Shown here one piece after another: positions 52,883 through 62,580 of a stretch of 64,000 bases of DNA; within the stretch, counting starts at the first letter, position 1, and every line of letters begins with the position of its first letter. The translations under genes were made by a program, and so were the position numbers. The stretch is taken from assembly GCF_003667545.1 (NCBI RefSeq), contig NZ_RCUV01000009.1, forward strand, positions 62,001 through 126,000, read 5' to 3'. The stretch comes from Mycetocola manganoxydans. Lineage in GTDB: Bacteria > Actinomycetota > Actinomycetes > Actinomycetales > Microbacteriaceae. The notes beneath the pieces are model-generated. The model ran no database searches and was not told the DNA's origin. It saw only the letters and a list, made by a program, of their open reading frames with translations.

Positions 52883-55800
52883 AGGGTCGCCGGCCGGATC
52901 ACCCGATCGTCGGTGACGTAGTAGAACACAGCGTCGATGAGCTCGGCGGGCACGTCCTTCCACTGGGCGAATGCGAGCCGGTACAGGGCGAGCTGGTACT
53001 GCCGCTCCTCCAGCTCGGCAGCAGTCTTTGGCGCCTTTCCCGTCTTCCAGTCCACGATCTGGTAGCGTCCGTCTCGCTCATAGACGGCGTCGAGTTTGCA
53101 GATGATGATCTGCTCGCCGAGGACGAAATTGATCTCACGTTCGACTTCGATCGGCCGGAGGTTCGCCCACTCGGACGCTTCGAAGGTGCGCTGCAGGACC
53201 GCAAGCTCATCGAGTTCGCGTTGCTCGAGAGGCAGAAGCGTGCCTGACGCATCGTCCAGGTCCTGCTCCAAAAGACTGGAATCAAGGGATTCCTGGCCGC
53301 CGGCGATGCCGGAGCGCTGCTCGACCCAGCTGTGGAACAGTGTGCCGAGCCGGGTCTGGCGGTAGGGCCGTTCCGGAAGCGGACGACGCATGCGCGTGGC
53401 CAGCCCCGCGGCATCCGTCACGAAATCCTTGAACCGGGATGCCGGGACCCGGTCGGGCATCGTCACGTATTCGTCGGAAGCGAGCCGGGCCTCGCGTTCG
53501 GCGAGGAGCAGCGCAATGTCGTTCGACCACACAGTCGGCAGGGTCGGGTCGGCAGTGCGGACGGCATCAGCCGCCGCCACGACCGACGGTGCACGCGCAC
53601 CGAGCGGATCGAGCGGCCAGGACACCTCGTTCTGGATGTCGGCGAGCGGGTTCTCCTCGAACTGCGACTCGTCGGGCAGGCCATCGCAACTCGACGGAAC
53701 AGCGGTGACGATCTCCTGGAGAAATTGCCCGGGCCCACGCGGCTTCGACTGTGTCGCCCAAAATGAGCCGCTTGCGAGGAGTGCGTCTTTCGCGCGGGTG
53801 ACGGCGACGTAGGCAAGCCGCCTCTGCTCCGCGGCGTTGCGGTCTTCGAGCCCGTCGCCGAACGCTGTGTAGGCAGCGTCGAAGTCGCTTTGCGTCGCTG
53901 CTGAGCGCCAGGCGAGGGTCGGCAGCTCTGCACGGTCACCGCGGAACTCGTAAGGAAGCTCGCCGAACGCGGTCCAGCCGCGTTTGCTGCGAAGCGTGCC
54001 GGGCAGTTCGTCGCGAACCATCCGCGGGACGGCGACGCTGTCCCATTCCAGTCCCTTCGAGCCATGGATTGTGAGGATCTGCACGGTACCTGGCTCGGGG
54101 TCCTCGCCACGGGGACTGAGGTTCTCCCGACGTTCCGCCTCAGCCAGCCACGACAGGAACGGCCCGAGTGTTCCCCCCTCGGAGACGGCGAGGTACGAGG
54201 CGATCTGCTCGGAGAACGCGTCGAGACTCGCTTGCCCGAGCGGGTTCTGGTCGTTGGCGGCGACCTCGATGTCGAGCAGGAGTTCCTGCACCATAAGGTT
54301 CACGAGGTCGTACAGGTCGAGCCCGGAGCGCCGTCGGAGAGCGGCGAGTTGACGGGAGACGAGTCGCATCCGACGGATGCCTTCGGCACTGAAATCGCGA
54401 AGCGCCGTGTGGTTCGCCGGTGCCGTCTGGAGAAAGTCGAGGGCATCGACGATCGATTTGCCGTCGTCGTGGGCGGCTGAGGATGCGATCTTCTCGCGGA
54501 CGTCTTCGGCGATGAGCCGCTGCGACAGGTCACGGTCGGCGAGCCAGCGGGCGAGGCCGCTGAGCGCTTTGATGTCGCGCGGACCGATGCGCCACCGAGC
54601 ACCGGTGAGGAGCCGGACCAGTTCTGAGCCCGCTGTCGGATCGTGAAGAACGCGCAGCGCAGCGACGAGATCGACGACGACGGGCTGTTCCAGCAATCCG
54701 GCGACGCCGAGAATGTGGAAGGGAACGTTGTTGCGCCGGAGCGCCTCGGTGAACACGTCGACCTTCTTGAGGGAGCGACACAGAAGTGCGGCGCTTCGCT
54801 GCCCGCCCCTGCTCGACTCTCGGCTGATCTCAAGCGCGAACCAGCGCGCAACAGCGTCCGCCTCCTCGACGACCGTTTCGGCGAAGACGACCGAGATGTC
54901 GCCGGGTCCGGCGTGCGGCGCGCTGGCCAGACGGCGGACCGGCACTCCCGGGGTGGCGGGGAGCGGCCCGACGATGGCGTTGGCCGCGTCGAGCACACGG
55001 CCGGAGTTTCGCCAGCTCGTCGACAGGGCGAACGTGTCTGCCGAGCCTGCGGGGGCGAAGTCGGCGGAGAAACGAGCGAGGTTCGCAGCACTCGCGCCGC
55101 GCCAGCCGTAGATGGACTGGTTGGGGTCACCGACAGCCATGACAGCGTGCCCGGCGAAGAGGCGGGAGAGAAGGTCGGTCTGCACCACAGAGGTGTCCTG
55201 GTACTCGTCGAGAATGACGACTCCGAATCGCGAGCGGTACTCCTCTACCACCCGCGGCACCCTGCGGCAGATCTCGAGAGCGAGAGCGACCTGATCGCTG
55301 AACTCGACAAAACCGAGACGCTGCTTCTCGGCCGCGAATCGCTCGGCAAGGTCAAGGATGAGCCCGAGCGAGCCGATGTCGGCGACCGCGTCTGTGACGC
55401 ACTGGTACGGCACACGTTTCTTCGACGAGCCGTCGTGGAGGGGAAGCTCGCTGAGGCGGAGGAACTCCGCCGCGAATGTCCGGATGTCATCGGTGCGGCC
55501 GGTCGCGTCGTTGTCGCTGAGGGCGTGGCTGAGCGAGATCACGGCTGCCGTCACCTGGTCGACGCTCTTGTCGATGCCCACGAGGCGGTCGTCGCCACTG
55601 TCGACGACGATCTGCCTCGCCAGTCGCCATGCCGACGCCTCGGTGATCACCGTCGCGTCCGGTTCGCGGCCGATGAGCCGGGCATACTCGCGGAAGAGTC
55701 CACTCGCGAACGAGTTATAGGTGGCGATCGTGGGAGCCTCGAGCACATCGATGCTCAGTGTCGGGTCCTCCTCGCGCTGGAGTTCCTGCAGCTGACCGAT

Positions 55801-56061
55801 CCGTTTGCCGACGCGTTCGGCGAGTTCTCCTGCGGCCTTGCGGGTGAATGTCAGACCGAGGATCTCGGGTACGCGGACTTTGCCGTTCGCGAGAAGCCAG
55901 ACGATGCGGTTGGCCATTGTCTCGGTCTTGCCGCTTCCGGCTCCGGCGACGACGAGCGCCGGGCTGAGGCCGGCTTCGATCACGGAGACCTGCTCAGGGG
56001 TGGGCTGGGGCAGGTCGAGCTTCCTGGCGATGTCGCGGGCGGACAAGGCGACGCCGGTCAT
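52786..56061 (-). CDS. adnB: ATP-dependent helicase-nuclease subunit AdnB
   Basis: A 1091-residue UvrD-type helicase with a C-terminal RecB-family nuclease. Walker A is VAGAGSGKTETM near residue 36, Walker B FGVVILDEYQDTS, motif III GDPNQSIYGWRGA, motif V QILTIHGSKGLEWD, motif VI YVAVTRAKD; the nuclease core is CKLDAVYERDGR then QIVDWKTGKA. With AdnA it forms the mycobacterial-type dimer that resects double-strand breaks. The ATG overlaps the adnA stop. The 3' end overlaps the convergent kinase-fold gene by 97 bases. Confidence 0.92.
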   Translation of the reverse strand: MTGVALSARDIARKLDLPQPTPEQVSVIEAGLSPALVVAGAGSGKTETMANRIVWLLANGKVRVPEILGLTFTRKAAGELAERVGKRIGQLQELQREEDPTLSIDVLEAPTIATYNSFASGLFREYARLIGREPDATVITEASAWRLARQIVVDSGDDRLVGIDKSVDQVTAAVISLSHALSDNDATGRTDDIRTFAAEFLRLSELPLHDGSSKKRVPYQCVTDAVADIGSLGLILDLAERFAAEKQRLGFVEFSDQVALALEICRRVPRVVEEYRSRFGVVILDEYQDTSVVQTDLLSRLFAGHAVMAVGDPNQSIYGWRGASAANLARFSADFAPAGSADTFALSTSWRNSGRVLDAANAIVGPLPATPGVPVRRLASAPHAGPGDISVVFAETVVEEADAVARWFALEISRESSRGGQRSAALLCRSLKKVDVFTEALRRNNVPFHILGVAGLLEQPVVVDLVAALRVLHDPTAGSELVRLLTGARWRIGPRDIKALSGLARWLADRDLSQRLIAEDVREKIASSAAHDDGKSIVDALDFLQTAPANHTALRDFSAEGIRRMRLVSRQLAALRRRSGLDLYDLVNLMVQELLLDIEVAANDQNPLGQASLDAFSEQIASYLAVSEGGTLGPFLSWLAEAERRENLSPRGEDPEPGTVQILTIHGSKGLEWDSVAVPRMVRDELPGTLRSKRGWTAFGELPYEFRGDRAELPTLAWRSAATQSDFDAAYTAFGDGLEDRNAAEQRRLAYVAVTRAKDALLASGSFWATQSKPRGPGQFLQEIVTAVPSSCDGLPDESQFEENPLADIQNEVSWPLDPLGARAPSVVAAADAVRTADPTLPTVWSNDIALLLAEREARLASDEYVTMPDRVPASRFKDFVTDAAGLATRMRRPLPERPYRQTRLGTLFHSWVEQRSGIAGGQESLDSSLLEQDLDDASGTLLPLEQRELDELAVLQRTFEASEWANLRPIEVEREINFVLGEQIIICKLDAVYERDGRYQIVDWKTGKAPKTAAELEERQYQLALYRLAFAQWKDVPAELIDAVFYYVTDDRVIRPATLYSAEELGRRWVRGVTSPDSASSSAEKSSSAV

Positions 56062-59000
56062 GCGCTCACCGCCGCGACGAGGTGAATGCGGTACATCGGA
56101 TCAGCCTTCGGGTCGCGTTCGTCCAGATTCGGGTTACCGGTGAATTCCGCGGCGGCCATGCCGTGACCGGCGGTGACGACTCTCGCGGTGAACGCGTCTC
56201 GTTCGTCGTCGGTCATCGGCTGCTGGGTCAGCACCTTGTAGTTCTTGCCGCGGGTGCCACCGGAAACGTACAGCAGGGTTGCGCCGCCGGCCGGGTCGTC
56301 CGGAGTTGTCCCCTCGATCGCCCCTGCCGCGAGCGCCAACTGGTAGCCACCGAGCTGCGGGTTCTCGGCGACCTTCGTTTTCGACGGAGCCGTCTTGCCT
56401 GTCTTCAGGTCGACGATCACGATTTCACCGGTGGGAAGCCGCTCGACGCGGTCGATCGTCCCCGACAACCGTACCTGGCCGAGCGTCACGCTGAACTTTC
56501 CCTCCGCACCGATGGCCTCGCTACCGGCCCGGTGGAAGTCGGTCAGGTAGTCGGACAGACCCTCGACCAGCCGGGACGTGAGCCGGCGCTGTCGCTCAGC
56601 AAGCCACGGCGCTTCAAAATACAGTTCGGACCAGTGTTCATCGATATGTTGCCACAGCCGCTCGACGCTGACGTCGTCGTCGGTAAGCTCTGCCGCCGGA
56701 ATCCGGCCCGCCTTTTCCATGGCGGCATGCACGACGGTGCCGATACCGGCCGCGAGCCCGGACGGTGCGGCAGCCATGGTGTCGATGAACCAGGCGAGTC
56801 CGGACTTCTCGAACGTCTCGAGCTTCGATGGAGAGACCGGCACCACCGATTCCGGGTCGGTCAGGTCGACGAGCGGAGCGGTCGTCGACGGCTCGAGCAG
56901 CCCGTACCACTCCTCCGGGTCGGCACCGGGCACTCCCTCGGCGCCGAGGCGGGCGAGAGCGGATGCCGCGTGCGGGTCACCCGTCGTGACCAGCCGCCTG
57001 CGCAGGCTCCCGACCATGCCCCGGAGAGACAACGGATGCTCCCCGTCGCCGCGGCGCACGGGCTCAACCGCGCGAATGGCCGGGAAACGGAGAAAGGCGG
57101 ACGGCTGTTCGTCGTCGTTCACCGCTGCCGACAGCACAACCTGCGTTCGTGCTCTCGAGATCGCGAGAGCGAACATCCGCAATTCGTCGGACAAGACCTC
57201 TGCGCGAGCGTCGAGATCGGCGACGGGGAGTCCGGCAGCGAGCTGGCTGAGGTGATGCGGGTAGAGCAACGAACCGCGCAACTGCGGGTTGGGCCACGCT
57301 CCATCCTGCAGGCCGGCGACAACGACGACGTCGAACTCGCTGCCGACGACGGAACTGGGAGTGCCGAGAAAGACGGCGTCTGCCGCTGACTGCGGGGTGA
57401 GTGAGTCCTCGGGGACTTCGGACGCGAGGATTTCATCCACGAACCGTCCGGCAGGCTCGGCGGGGTGCCTCTCGACGAACCGCTTCGCCGCGGTGAACAG
57501 CGCCATGACGCTGTCGAGATTACGATTGGCTTCGTCTGCGGCGAGACCGGAGCCGAGCGCGTGCGCCGACCATGTCGCGGCGAGGGAACTGCGCTCCCAG
57601 AACAGCCAGAGCAGCTCTTCGATGCTCGCTCCGGCGTCAGCGGCCACCCGTGCGTCTGCGAGGGTGGTGGCGAATCGCCCCGCTGCCCGTGCTGCCGCCG
57701 AATCGATGGTTGCGAATCGCCCCGGCTGCTCAAGCGCGTCGACGAGGAGCTCGTCTCCTGAGCGAGTGCCGTCTCCCGCCAGTTCTTCATGCCGGAGCGC
57801 TCGTCGGATCCGGCGCAGCGAGATTCCGTCGAGGCCACACAGCGGCCCGGTCAGGAGAGATGTTGCGAGCTCTGCCGACGGTTCGGTGCGGCCGAGGACG
57901 AACGCCACGGCGGCAATCAGCTGGGCGGAGGCGTACTCGGCCCGGATGGTGCGCCCTCCCGCCGGTGCAGCCGCGGGAACCTCAGCGAGGGCGAGCGCAC
58001 GCGCCAGAACGGGAATGGTCGCACCCGACCGGACGATCACCGCCAGCCGCGACCACGGGATGTTTCCGAACAGGTGGTGTTCGCGGAGAGCGCGGGCGAT
58101 CTGCTGGTGTTCTGCCGCTGTCGATGTTGCCTCGAGGCGGACGATCGCTGGCGACTGGTCGATGGTGAACTCGTCACGTTCGATGGCCTGGGCGGCGCGG
58201 TGGGCGATCGCACCGGCTGTGCCCACTCGCTCGGTCACCTGCCGCACAAGTGAACGGATGTCGGCGCCGTGGCGATACGACGTGGAGAGCGTGTGTCGCT
58301 CCACCGGAACACCGAGCGCGCTCCCCAGTCCGGCGAGTGCCGCCGGATCAGACCCCCGGAACGTGCTCGACGTGACATCCGGGTCCCCGAAGGCGATGAC
58401 GGCGACACCTCGGCGAGCGAGGGCGCGTAGGAGCGCGAGAGCAGACGGCCCTTGCTCCTGGAAGTCATCGATGACGACGAGGCGCAGCGATTCGAGTCCG
58501 AAGCCGCGCGAAATCTCGGTTGTCGCCTGAGCGACGATCTCAGCCGAGTCGAGGTAGTCGCCACCGAAGCTGTCGACCACTCCCTCGTACTCGGCGATGA
58601 ACCGGGCAGTTGCAACCCACTCGGGTCTGCCGTGCTGGCGCCCCAGTCTCGCAAGCGAATCCGGGCGCAACCCGGCCTCGACGGTGCGCATCATCAGCTC
58701 GCGCAGTTCGGTGCGAAACCCCTTGAGCCGTCGCACATCGGCAACGAGCGGTTCAGGCCAGTCCGGACCTGCGCCGTCTGCTTCATGCCAGGCGAGAAGC
58801 TCGGCGATCACCGTGTCCTGCTCGGCACCGGTCAGGAGCCGGGGCTGCTCTCTGCCCTCGAGAGAAGCCCGGGCGCCGACGATCGAGAACGCGACCGAAC
58901 TGAGTGTGCGGGCGAGCGGGCCTTCGGTTGGGACGCCGACCCTCAGCGCGAGGCGATCACGAAGCGCCGCAGCGGCCCTGCGGTTCGGAGCGAGAACGAG

Positions 59001-59303
59001 GACCTCGGCCGGGTCATAGCTTCGACGCGCGATTCGTTCGGCGACGAGTTCGACCACCGTCGACGTCTTGCCTGTGCCTGGTGCCCCGCTGATCGCCGCG
59101 CTTGCACCGTCCGCGAGATCCAGAACCGCCTGCTGCGAAGCATCCGGGACGAGCAGTTCTCCTGCAACCGTCACACGTCGTGTGCTCTGAAATCCGCGTA
59201 TCGCCACGACAGTCAAGCTACCGGGCACCACCGACACCACCGGGATGCCGTGCCGCGCCTGTTCGCTCTCGGCGCTCGCGGGCGGTCGAGACCGATCGAC
59301 CAA
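56058..59303 (-). CDS. adnA: ATP-dependent helicase-nuclease subunit AdnA
   Basis: A protein of up to 1081 residues pairing with AdnB. Walker A is ISGAPGTGKTSTVVE and the helicase core is more divergent than in AdnB (VVIDDFQEQGPSALALL at motif II, where D-E-x-Q is D-D-F-Q). The C-terminal RecB-type nuclease has VERLPTGEIVIVDLKTGKT. The extreme start (TTG 59303) is uncertain; GTG 59207 gives a 1049-residue form and fits the family N-terminus better. It is read before adnB and coupled to it (ATGA). Confidence 0.9.
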   Translation of the reverse strand: MVDRSRPPASAESEQARHGIPVVSVVPGSLTVVAIRGFQSTRRVTVAGELLVPDASQQAVLDLADGASAAISGAPGTGKTSTVVELVAERIARRSYDPAEVLVLAPNRRAAAALRDRLALRVGVPTEGPLARTLSSVAFSIVGARASLEGREQPRLLTGAEQDTVIAELLAWHEADGAGPDWPEPLVADVRRLKGFRTELRELMMRTVEAGLRPDSLARLGRQHGRPEWVATARFIAEYEGVVDSFGGDYLDSAEIVAQATTEISRGFGLESLRLVVIDDFQEQGPSALALLRALARRGVAVIAFGDPDVTSSTFRGSDPAALAGLGSALGVPVERHTLSTSYRHGADIRSLVRQVTERVGTAGAIAHRAAQAIERDEFTIDQSPAIVRLEATSTAAEHQQIARALREHHLFGNIPWSRLAVIVRSGATIPVLARALALAEVPAAAPAGGRTIRAEYASAQLIAAVAFVLGRTEPSAELATSLLTGPLCGLDGISLRRIRRALRHEELAGDGTRSGDELLVDALEQPGRFATIDSAAARAAGRFATTLADARVAADAGASIEELLWLFWERSSLAATWSAHALGSGLAADEANRNLDSVMALFTAAKRFVERHPAEPAGRFVDEILASEVPEDSLTPQSAADAVFLGTPSSVVGSEFDVVVVAGLQDGAWPNPQLRGSLLYPHHLSQLAAGLPVADLDARAEVLSDELRMFALAISRARTQVVLSAAVNDDEQPSAFLRFPAIRAVEPVRRGDGEHPLSLRGMVGSLRRRLVTTGDPHAASALARLGAEGVPGADPEEWYGLLEPSTTAPLVDLTDPESVVPVSPSKLETFEKSGLAWFIDTMAAAPSGLAAGIGTVVHAAMEKAGRIPAAELTDDDVSVERLWQHIDEHWSELYFEAPWLAERQRRLTSRLVEGLSDYLTDFHRAGSEAIGAEGKFSVTLGQVRLSGTIDRVERLPTGEIVIVDLKTGKTAPSKTKVAENPQLGGYQLALAAGAIEGTTPDDPAGGATLLYVSGGTRGKNYKVLTQQPMTDDERDAFTARVVTAGHGMAAAEFTGNPNLDERDPKADPMYRIHLVAAVSA

Positions 59304-59344
59304 CTGCCGTAATGTTGCTGGTAACGCAAGGAAAGGTGCTTTAC

Positions 59345-59569
59345 GTGGAGATCCGAATCGGTATTACCAACAGTGGGCGCGAGCTCAGCTTCGAGTCAGC
59401 ACAGACCGCCACCGAGATCGAACAGACGATCTCTGACGCACTGGGCTCGGACAAGAGCTACTTCACCCTCACCGATGACAAGGGCCGCCTGTACATCGTT
59501 CCGTCCGCCGGGCTCGCCTACGTCGAAATCGGCAGCGAAGAGACCCGCCGCATCGGTTTCGTCGGCTAA
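59345..59569 (+). CDS. DUF3107 family protein (TB9.4-like)
   Basis: A 74-residue protein starting at GTG after AAGGAAAGG. The sequence VEIRIGITNSGRELSFES, then SYFTLTDDKGRLYIVP is typical of the family, which includes Mycobacterium tuberculosis Rv3208A. It is small, probably a beta-alpha fold, and cytosolic. It diverges from adnA and is followed after 10 bases by a membrane protein gene. Function unknown. Confidence 0.9.
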   Translation: MEIRIGITNSGRELSFESAQTATEIEQTISDALGSDKSYFTLTDDKGRLYIVPSAGLAYVEIGSEETRRIGFVG

Positions 59570-59579
59570 GGATCCCTTC

Positions 59580-59867
59580 GTGGAACTCCTCTTCATCATC
59601 CTGTTCGGCATCGTCGCAGGAATTGGTGTTCACTACGCGTTGCCGTGGCGCGGCACCCACGGGGTCGCACTGATCCCCGCCGTCGGCGGAATCGTCGCCG
59701 CGGTCGTCTGGGTCGGGCTCACCTGGCTCGGCTGGGCATGGGACGGCGGCTGGATCTGGGCCGTCACCCTCGTCGCAGCACTTGCCGTTGCGGCGGCAGT
59801 CGACATCGCCCTCGGTCGCTCGCGTCAGGTCTGGGACCAGAAGCGACTGGTGGCGCTCGGAGGCTGA
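59580..59867 (+). CDS. Small membrane protein (95 aa)
   Basis: Starts at GTG with AAGGA 8 bases upstream. Three hydrophobic segments, about residues 3-20, 30-50 and 58-75, are followed by a basic C-terminus (GRSRQVWDQKRLV). It lies in the position of Rv3209-like genes and is probably co-transcribed with the DUF3107 gene. Function unknown. Confidence 0.8.
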   Translation: MELLFIILFGIVAGIGVHYALPWRGTHGVALIPAVGGIVAAVVWVGLTWLGWAWDGGWIWAVTLVAALAVAAAVDIALGRSRQVWDQKRLVALGG

Positions 59868-59897
59868 GGCCCGCCTCGATTAGTTTCGCCCAGGCGA

Positions 59898-60614
59898 TCA
59901 GGCAGTCAGCCCGAGTGCGTCCATCCGGCGGGTGTGAGTCGCGATGAGTTCGGTGAACACCGGCTCGATCCGCTCTTCATCCGACTTGCTGTGACCCTCG
60001 AGGTTGAGCGCCGACTGAGCCAGAAGCAACGTGTCTCCGACGAGCCGCCTGCCGCACATCGCGAAGAAGTGGGCGCGTTTCGGGTCGACCGCGATGGCAT
60101 CCGTCAGCAGTTCGACGATGCCGGCCGAACCGGAATCCGCTCCGAGAAGGCTCGCGTATCGTGCGCCGATCTCCGATGGCAGGCCGTCCGAGAGCCGGAT
60201 GAAGAAGTCGTCGAGGAAGCCCTGCGTGACGTACAGGGTGAGCAGGCTCTCGTTGACGGATGCTCCGCGCGTCAACTCGAGGAATCGATCGATCCCGGGA
60301 ACGAACGGCGCCATCACCTCGGTCGGGTCTTCACCCCGGCGTCGGATCTCGGCGACGAGCCCCTGGTGCTTAGCCAGGGCGAAGCCGGCGGCGGCCGAGA
60401 GGGTCTGGGTGGCGTCGAGGTCCTTGGACGTCGCGCTGATGTTCGAGATGGACTGGAAGAAACAGAGCTGCAGGTAGGCGACCTGGCCGAGGTAGCTGGA
60501 GGTATCGGGCGCAAGCTCCGCGAAGTCCACCTTGGTGGCCTCGATCGTGCCCCCGCGAGCGCGAAGGCGCGGCAACGGCGCTCGGGACCGGGACGCGCTA
60601 AACCATGAAACCAC
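59898..60614 (-). CDS. Ferritin-like (MiaE-2-type) protein
   Basis: A 238-residue, mostly helical protein with the four-helix segments YLGQVAYLQLCFFQSISN, AGFALAKHQGLVAEIRR, ESLLTLYVTQGFLDDFF and VGDTLLLAQSALN. The family is described as a ferritin-like/tRNA hydroxylase-like fold; the clear paired E-x-x-H metal motifs of real MiaE are not obvious, so enzymatic activity is unproven. The GTG start at 60614 is one of several possible. It matches the place of Rv3210c in mycobacteria, between the small membrane protein gene and rhlE. Confidence 0.75.
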   Translation of the reverse strand: MVSWFSASRSRAPLPRLRARGGTIEATKVDFAELAPDTSSYLGQVAYLQLCFFQSISNISATSKDLDATQTLSAAAGFALAKHQGLVAEIRRRGEDPTEVMAPFVPGIDRFLELTRGASVNESLLTLYVTQGFLDDFFIRLSDGLPSEIGARYASLLGADSGSAGIVELLTDAIAVDPKRAHFFAMCGRRLVGDTLLLAQSALNLEGHSKSDEERIEPVFTELIATHTRRMDALGLTA

Positions 60615-60732
60615 GGCTCCAGTGTAGATGTTCGGTAGGCTAGGCCTTGTCCCCGGCATCGGATCGGGACGCTACGCCTCAAAAATATGCAGGGCGTAGA
60701 CCGCTTATATGCATTGACAGGCAAGCACACAC

Positions 60733-62175
60733 GTGACTTTTACGGATCTCGGCGTCGACCAGGACATGGCAGACGCTCTCGCAACAAAGGGCATCCTCGA
60801 ACCCTTCCCCATTCAGGAACAGACCATTCCCCTCGCGCTTGACGGCCAGGACATCATCGGACAGGCCAAGACAGGAACAGGCAAGACGTTCGGTTTCGGT
60901 CTCCCCGTTCTCCAGCGCATCGGCACCGACCCGGCTCCCGGTGTCGTCGCCCTCATCGTCGTCCCGACGCGCGAACTCTGCGTCCAGGTCACCGAGGACA
61001 TCGAACTGGCCGCGTCGAACCGCCCGACGAAGATCGTCTCGATCTACGGAGGCAAGGCGTACGAAGGACAGATCGAGCAGCTCAAGGCCGGCGCACAGGT
61101 CGTCGTCGGAACCCCCGGCCGCCTGATCGACCTCAACAACCAGCGGCTTCTCGACCTGTCGAACGTGCGCGAGATGGTGCTCGACGAGGCAGACAAGATG
61201 CTCGACCTCGGCTTCCTCGCCGACATCGAGAAGCTTTTCTCGAAGACGCCGACCGACCGGCACACGATGCTGTTCTCGGCGACGATGCCCGGCCCGATCG
61301 TCGCCCTTGCGCGTCGCTTCATGTCGAAGCCGATCCACATCCGTGCTTCCGATCCCGACGAAGGCCTCATGCAGGCCAACATCAAGCACCTCGTCTACCG
61401 CGCGCACAACATGGACAAGGACGAGGTCATCGCCCGCATCCTGCAGTCCGAGGGCCGCGGCAAGACTGTCATCTTCACCCGGACGAAGCGTTCGGCCGCA
61501 AAACTCGTCGAAGAGCTCAACGACCGCGGCTTCAACGCCGCTGCTGTGCACGGCGACCTGGGCCAGGAACAGCGAGAGCGCGCCATGGCCGCGTTCAAGG
61601 CGGGCAAGAAAGACGTCCTCATCGCCACGGATGTCGCGGCTCGCGGAATCGACGTCAACGACGTCACCCACGTGATCAACCACACCATTCCCGAGGACGA
61701 GAAGACGTACCTGCACCGCGTCGGCCGCACCGGGCGCGCCGGCAAGACCGGTATCGCCGTGACCTTCGTCGACTGGGACGACCTGCACAAGTGGGCGCTC
61801 ATCAACAAGGCGCTCGACTTCGGACAGCCAGAGCCGATCGAGACGTACTCGTCGAGCCCTCACCTGTTCACCGACCTCGACATTCCTGAGGGCACCAAGG
61901 GACGTCTCCGCCCCACGTCGATCGTGGCTCCCCCGAGCCGCGGTGCGCGTGAAAGCGGATCCCGCGATGGTGGCCGCACCCGGAGCGAGGGTAGCTCGCG
62001 TGAGTCGTCACGCGGTCGCGGCCGCACTCGCACCCCCTCGACGGATGCTCCGCGCGACGAGACCCCTGTTGTCGCCGCCGGCACGCACGACGGGCAGGGC
62101 GCCGAGCACCACGACGGGAACAGTGCGCCGCGTCGCCGCAGCCGCACCCGCCGGCGCACGAACCGCCCGGAGTAG
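60733..62175 (+). CDS. rhlE: DEAD-box RNA helicase RhlE-type
   Basis: A 480-residue RNA helicase. The Q motif region (FPIQEQTIP), Walker A (AKTGTGKT), PTRELC, GTPGR, VLDEADKML, LFSATMP, ATDVAARGIDV and HRVGRTGRAG are all intact. After about residue 385 the tail is Arg/Ser/Gly/Thr-rich and basic, as in many RNA helicases, and would help RNA binding. It starts at GTG. A strong terminator follows. Confidence 0.95.
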   Translation: MTFTDLGVDQDMADALATKGILEPFPIQEQTIPLALDGQDIIGQAKTGTGKTFGFGLPVLQRIGTDPAPGVVALIVVPTRELCVQVTEDIELAASNRPTKIVSIYGGKAYEGQIEQLKAGAQVVVGTPGRLIDLNNQRLLDLSNVREMVLDEADKMLDLGFLADIEKLFSKTPTDRHTMLFSATMPGPIVALARRFMSKPIHIRASDPDEGLMQANIKHLVYRAHNMDKDEVIARILQSEGRGKTVIFTRTKRSAAKLVEELNDRGFNAAAVHGDLGQEQRERAMAAFKAGKKDVLIATDVAARGIDVNDVTHVINHTIPEDEKTYLHRVGRTGRAGKTGIAVTFVDWDDLHKWALINKALDFGQPEPIETYSSSPHLFTDLDIPEGTKGRLRPTSIVAPPSRGARESGSRDGGRTRSEGSSRESSRGRGRTRTPSTDAPRDETPVVAAGTHDGQGAEHHDGNSAPRRRSRTRRRTNRPE

Positions 62176-62192
62176 TTCCGGAACCACGAAAG

Positions 62193-62220
62193 GCCCGCTC
62201 GCACCTCGGTGCGAGCGGGC
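62193..62220 (+). terminator. Intrinsic terminator after rhlE
   Basis: GCCCGCTCGCAC (62193-62204) pairs perfectly with GTGCGAGCGGGC (62209-62220) around a CTCG tetraloop, followed by ATTTTCG. It begins 17 bases after the stop codon. Confidence 0.88.
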
Positions 62221-62335
62221 ATTTTCGTTGCGCGGGTGCCGCCCATCGGGCCCGAAGGGTTACTCCTGATGCGTCCGAACGTCCCTTATGACCAACCGAT
62301 GTCGCAGCACATCCAGCACCCGCTCAAGTCACCTC

Positions 62336-62422
62336 AATTCGCTGCACGACCAGCTCGAATCACCACACTTTGTCGCCCAAACGCCCCGGCACAGACAAAG
62401 TTCGGCGATTCGACGCGCACGC
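62336..62422. repeat. Hairpin repeat unit, copy 1
   Basis: One of two related units in the 546-base gene-free gap between rhlE and the PHP gene (62176-62721). It begins with CAATTCGCTGCACGACC, contains an imperfect hairpin whose 19-base arms are 62357-62375 and 62395-62413 (three mismatches), and ends with GACGCGCACG. A 22-base block at 62366-62387 is identical in copy 2. A GGCCCGAAGGGT motif also occurs upstream of both copies. Apart from these units and the rhlE terminator, I see no gene in the gap. Confidence 0.8.
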
Positions 62423-62495
62423 AACGACGCGAAGTCCCAGCGGCATCCGCTCGATCGATCGGCCCGAAGGGTCGCTCCCCCAGTCGAATCACCAC

Positions 62496-62580
62496 AATTC
62501 GCTGCACGACCGATCGAGTTACCACACTTTGTCGCCCAAACGCCCAGCACAGACAAGGTGTGGCGATTCGACGCGCACGG
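62496..62580. repeat. Hairpin repeat unit, copy 2
   Basis: Starts with the same CAATTCGCTGCACGACC, 160 bases after copy 1. The hairpin arms are 62516-62534 and 62553-62571 with only one mismatch if G-U pairs are allowed, and the unit ends with the same GACGCGCACG. Two arm positions that are mismatched in copy 1 are paired here. A further partial arm (CGAATCACCACA) precedes the unit at 62486-62497. Confidence 0.8.

Noticed and set aside
62336-62580. CRISPR array
   Set aside because: Only two units with long unequal spacing and internal palindromes, and no cas genes in the window.
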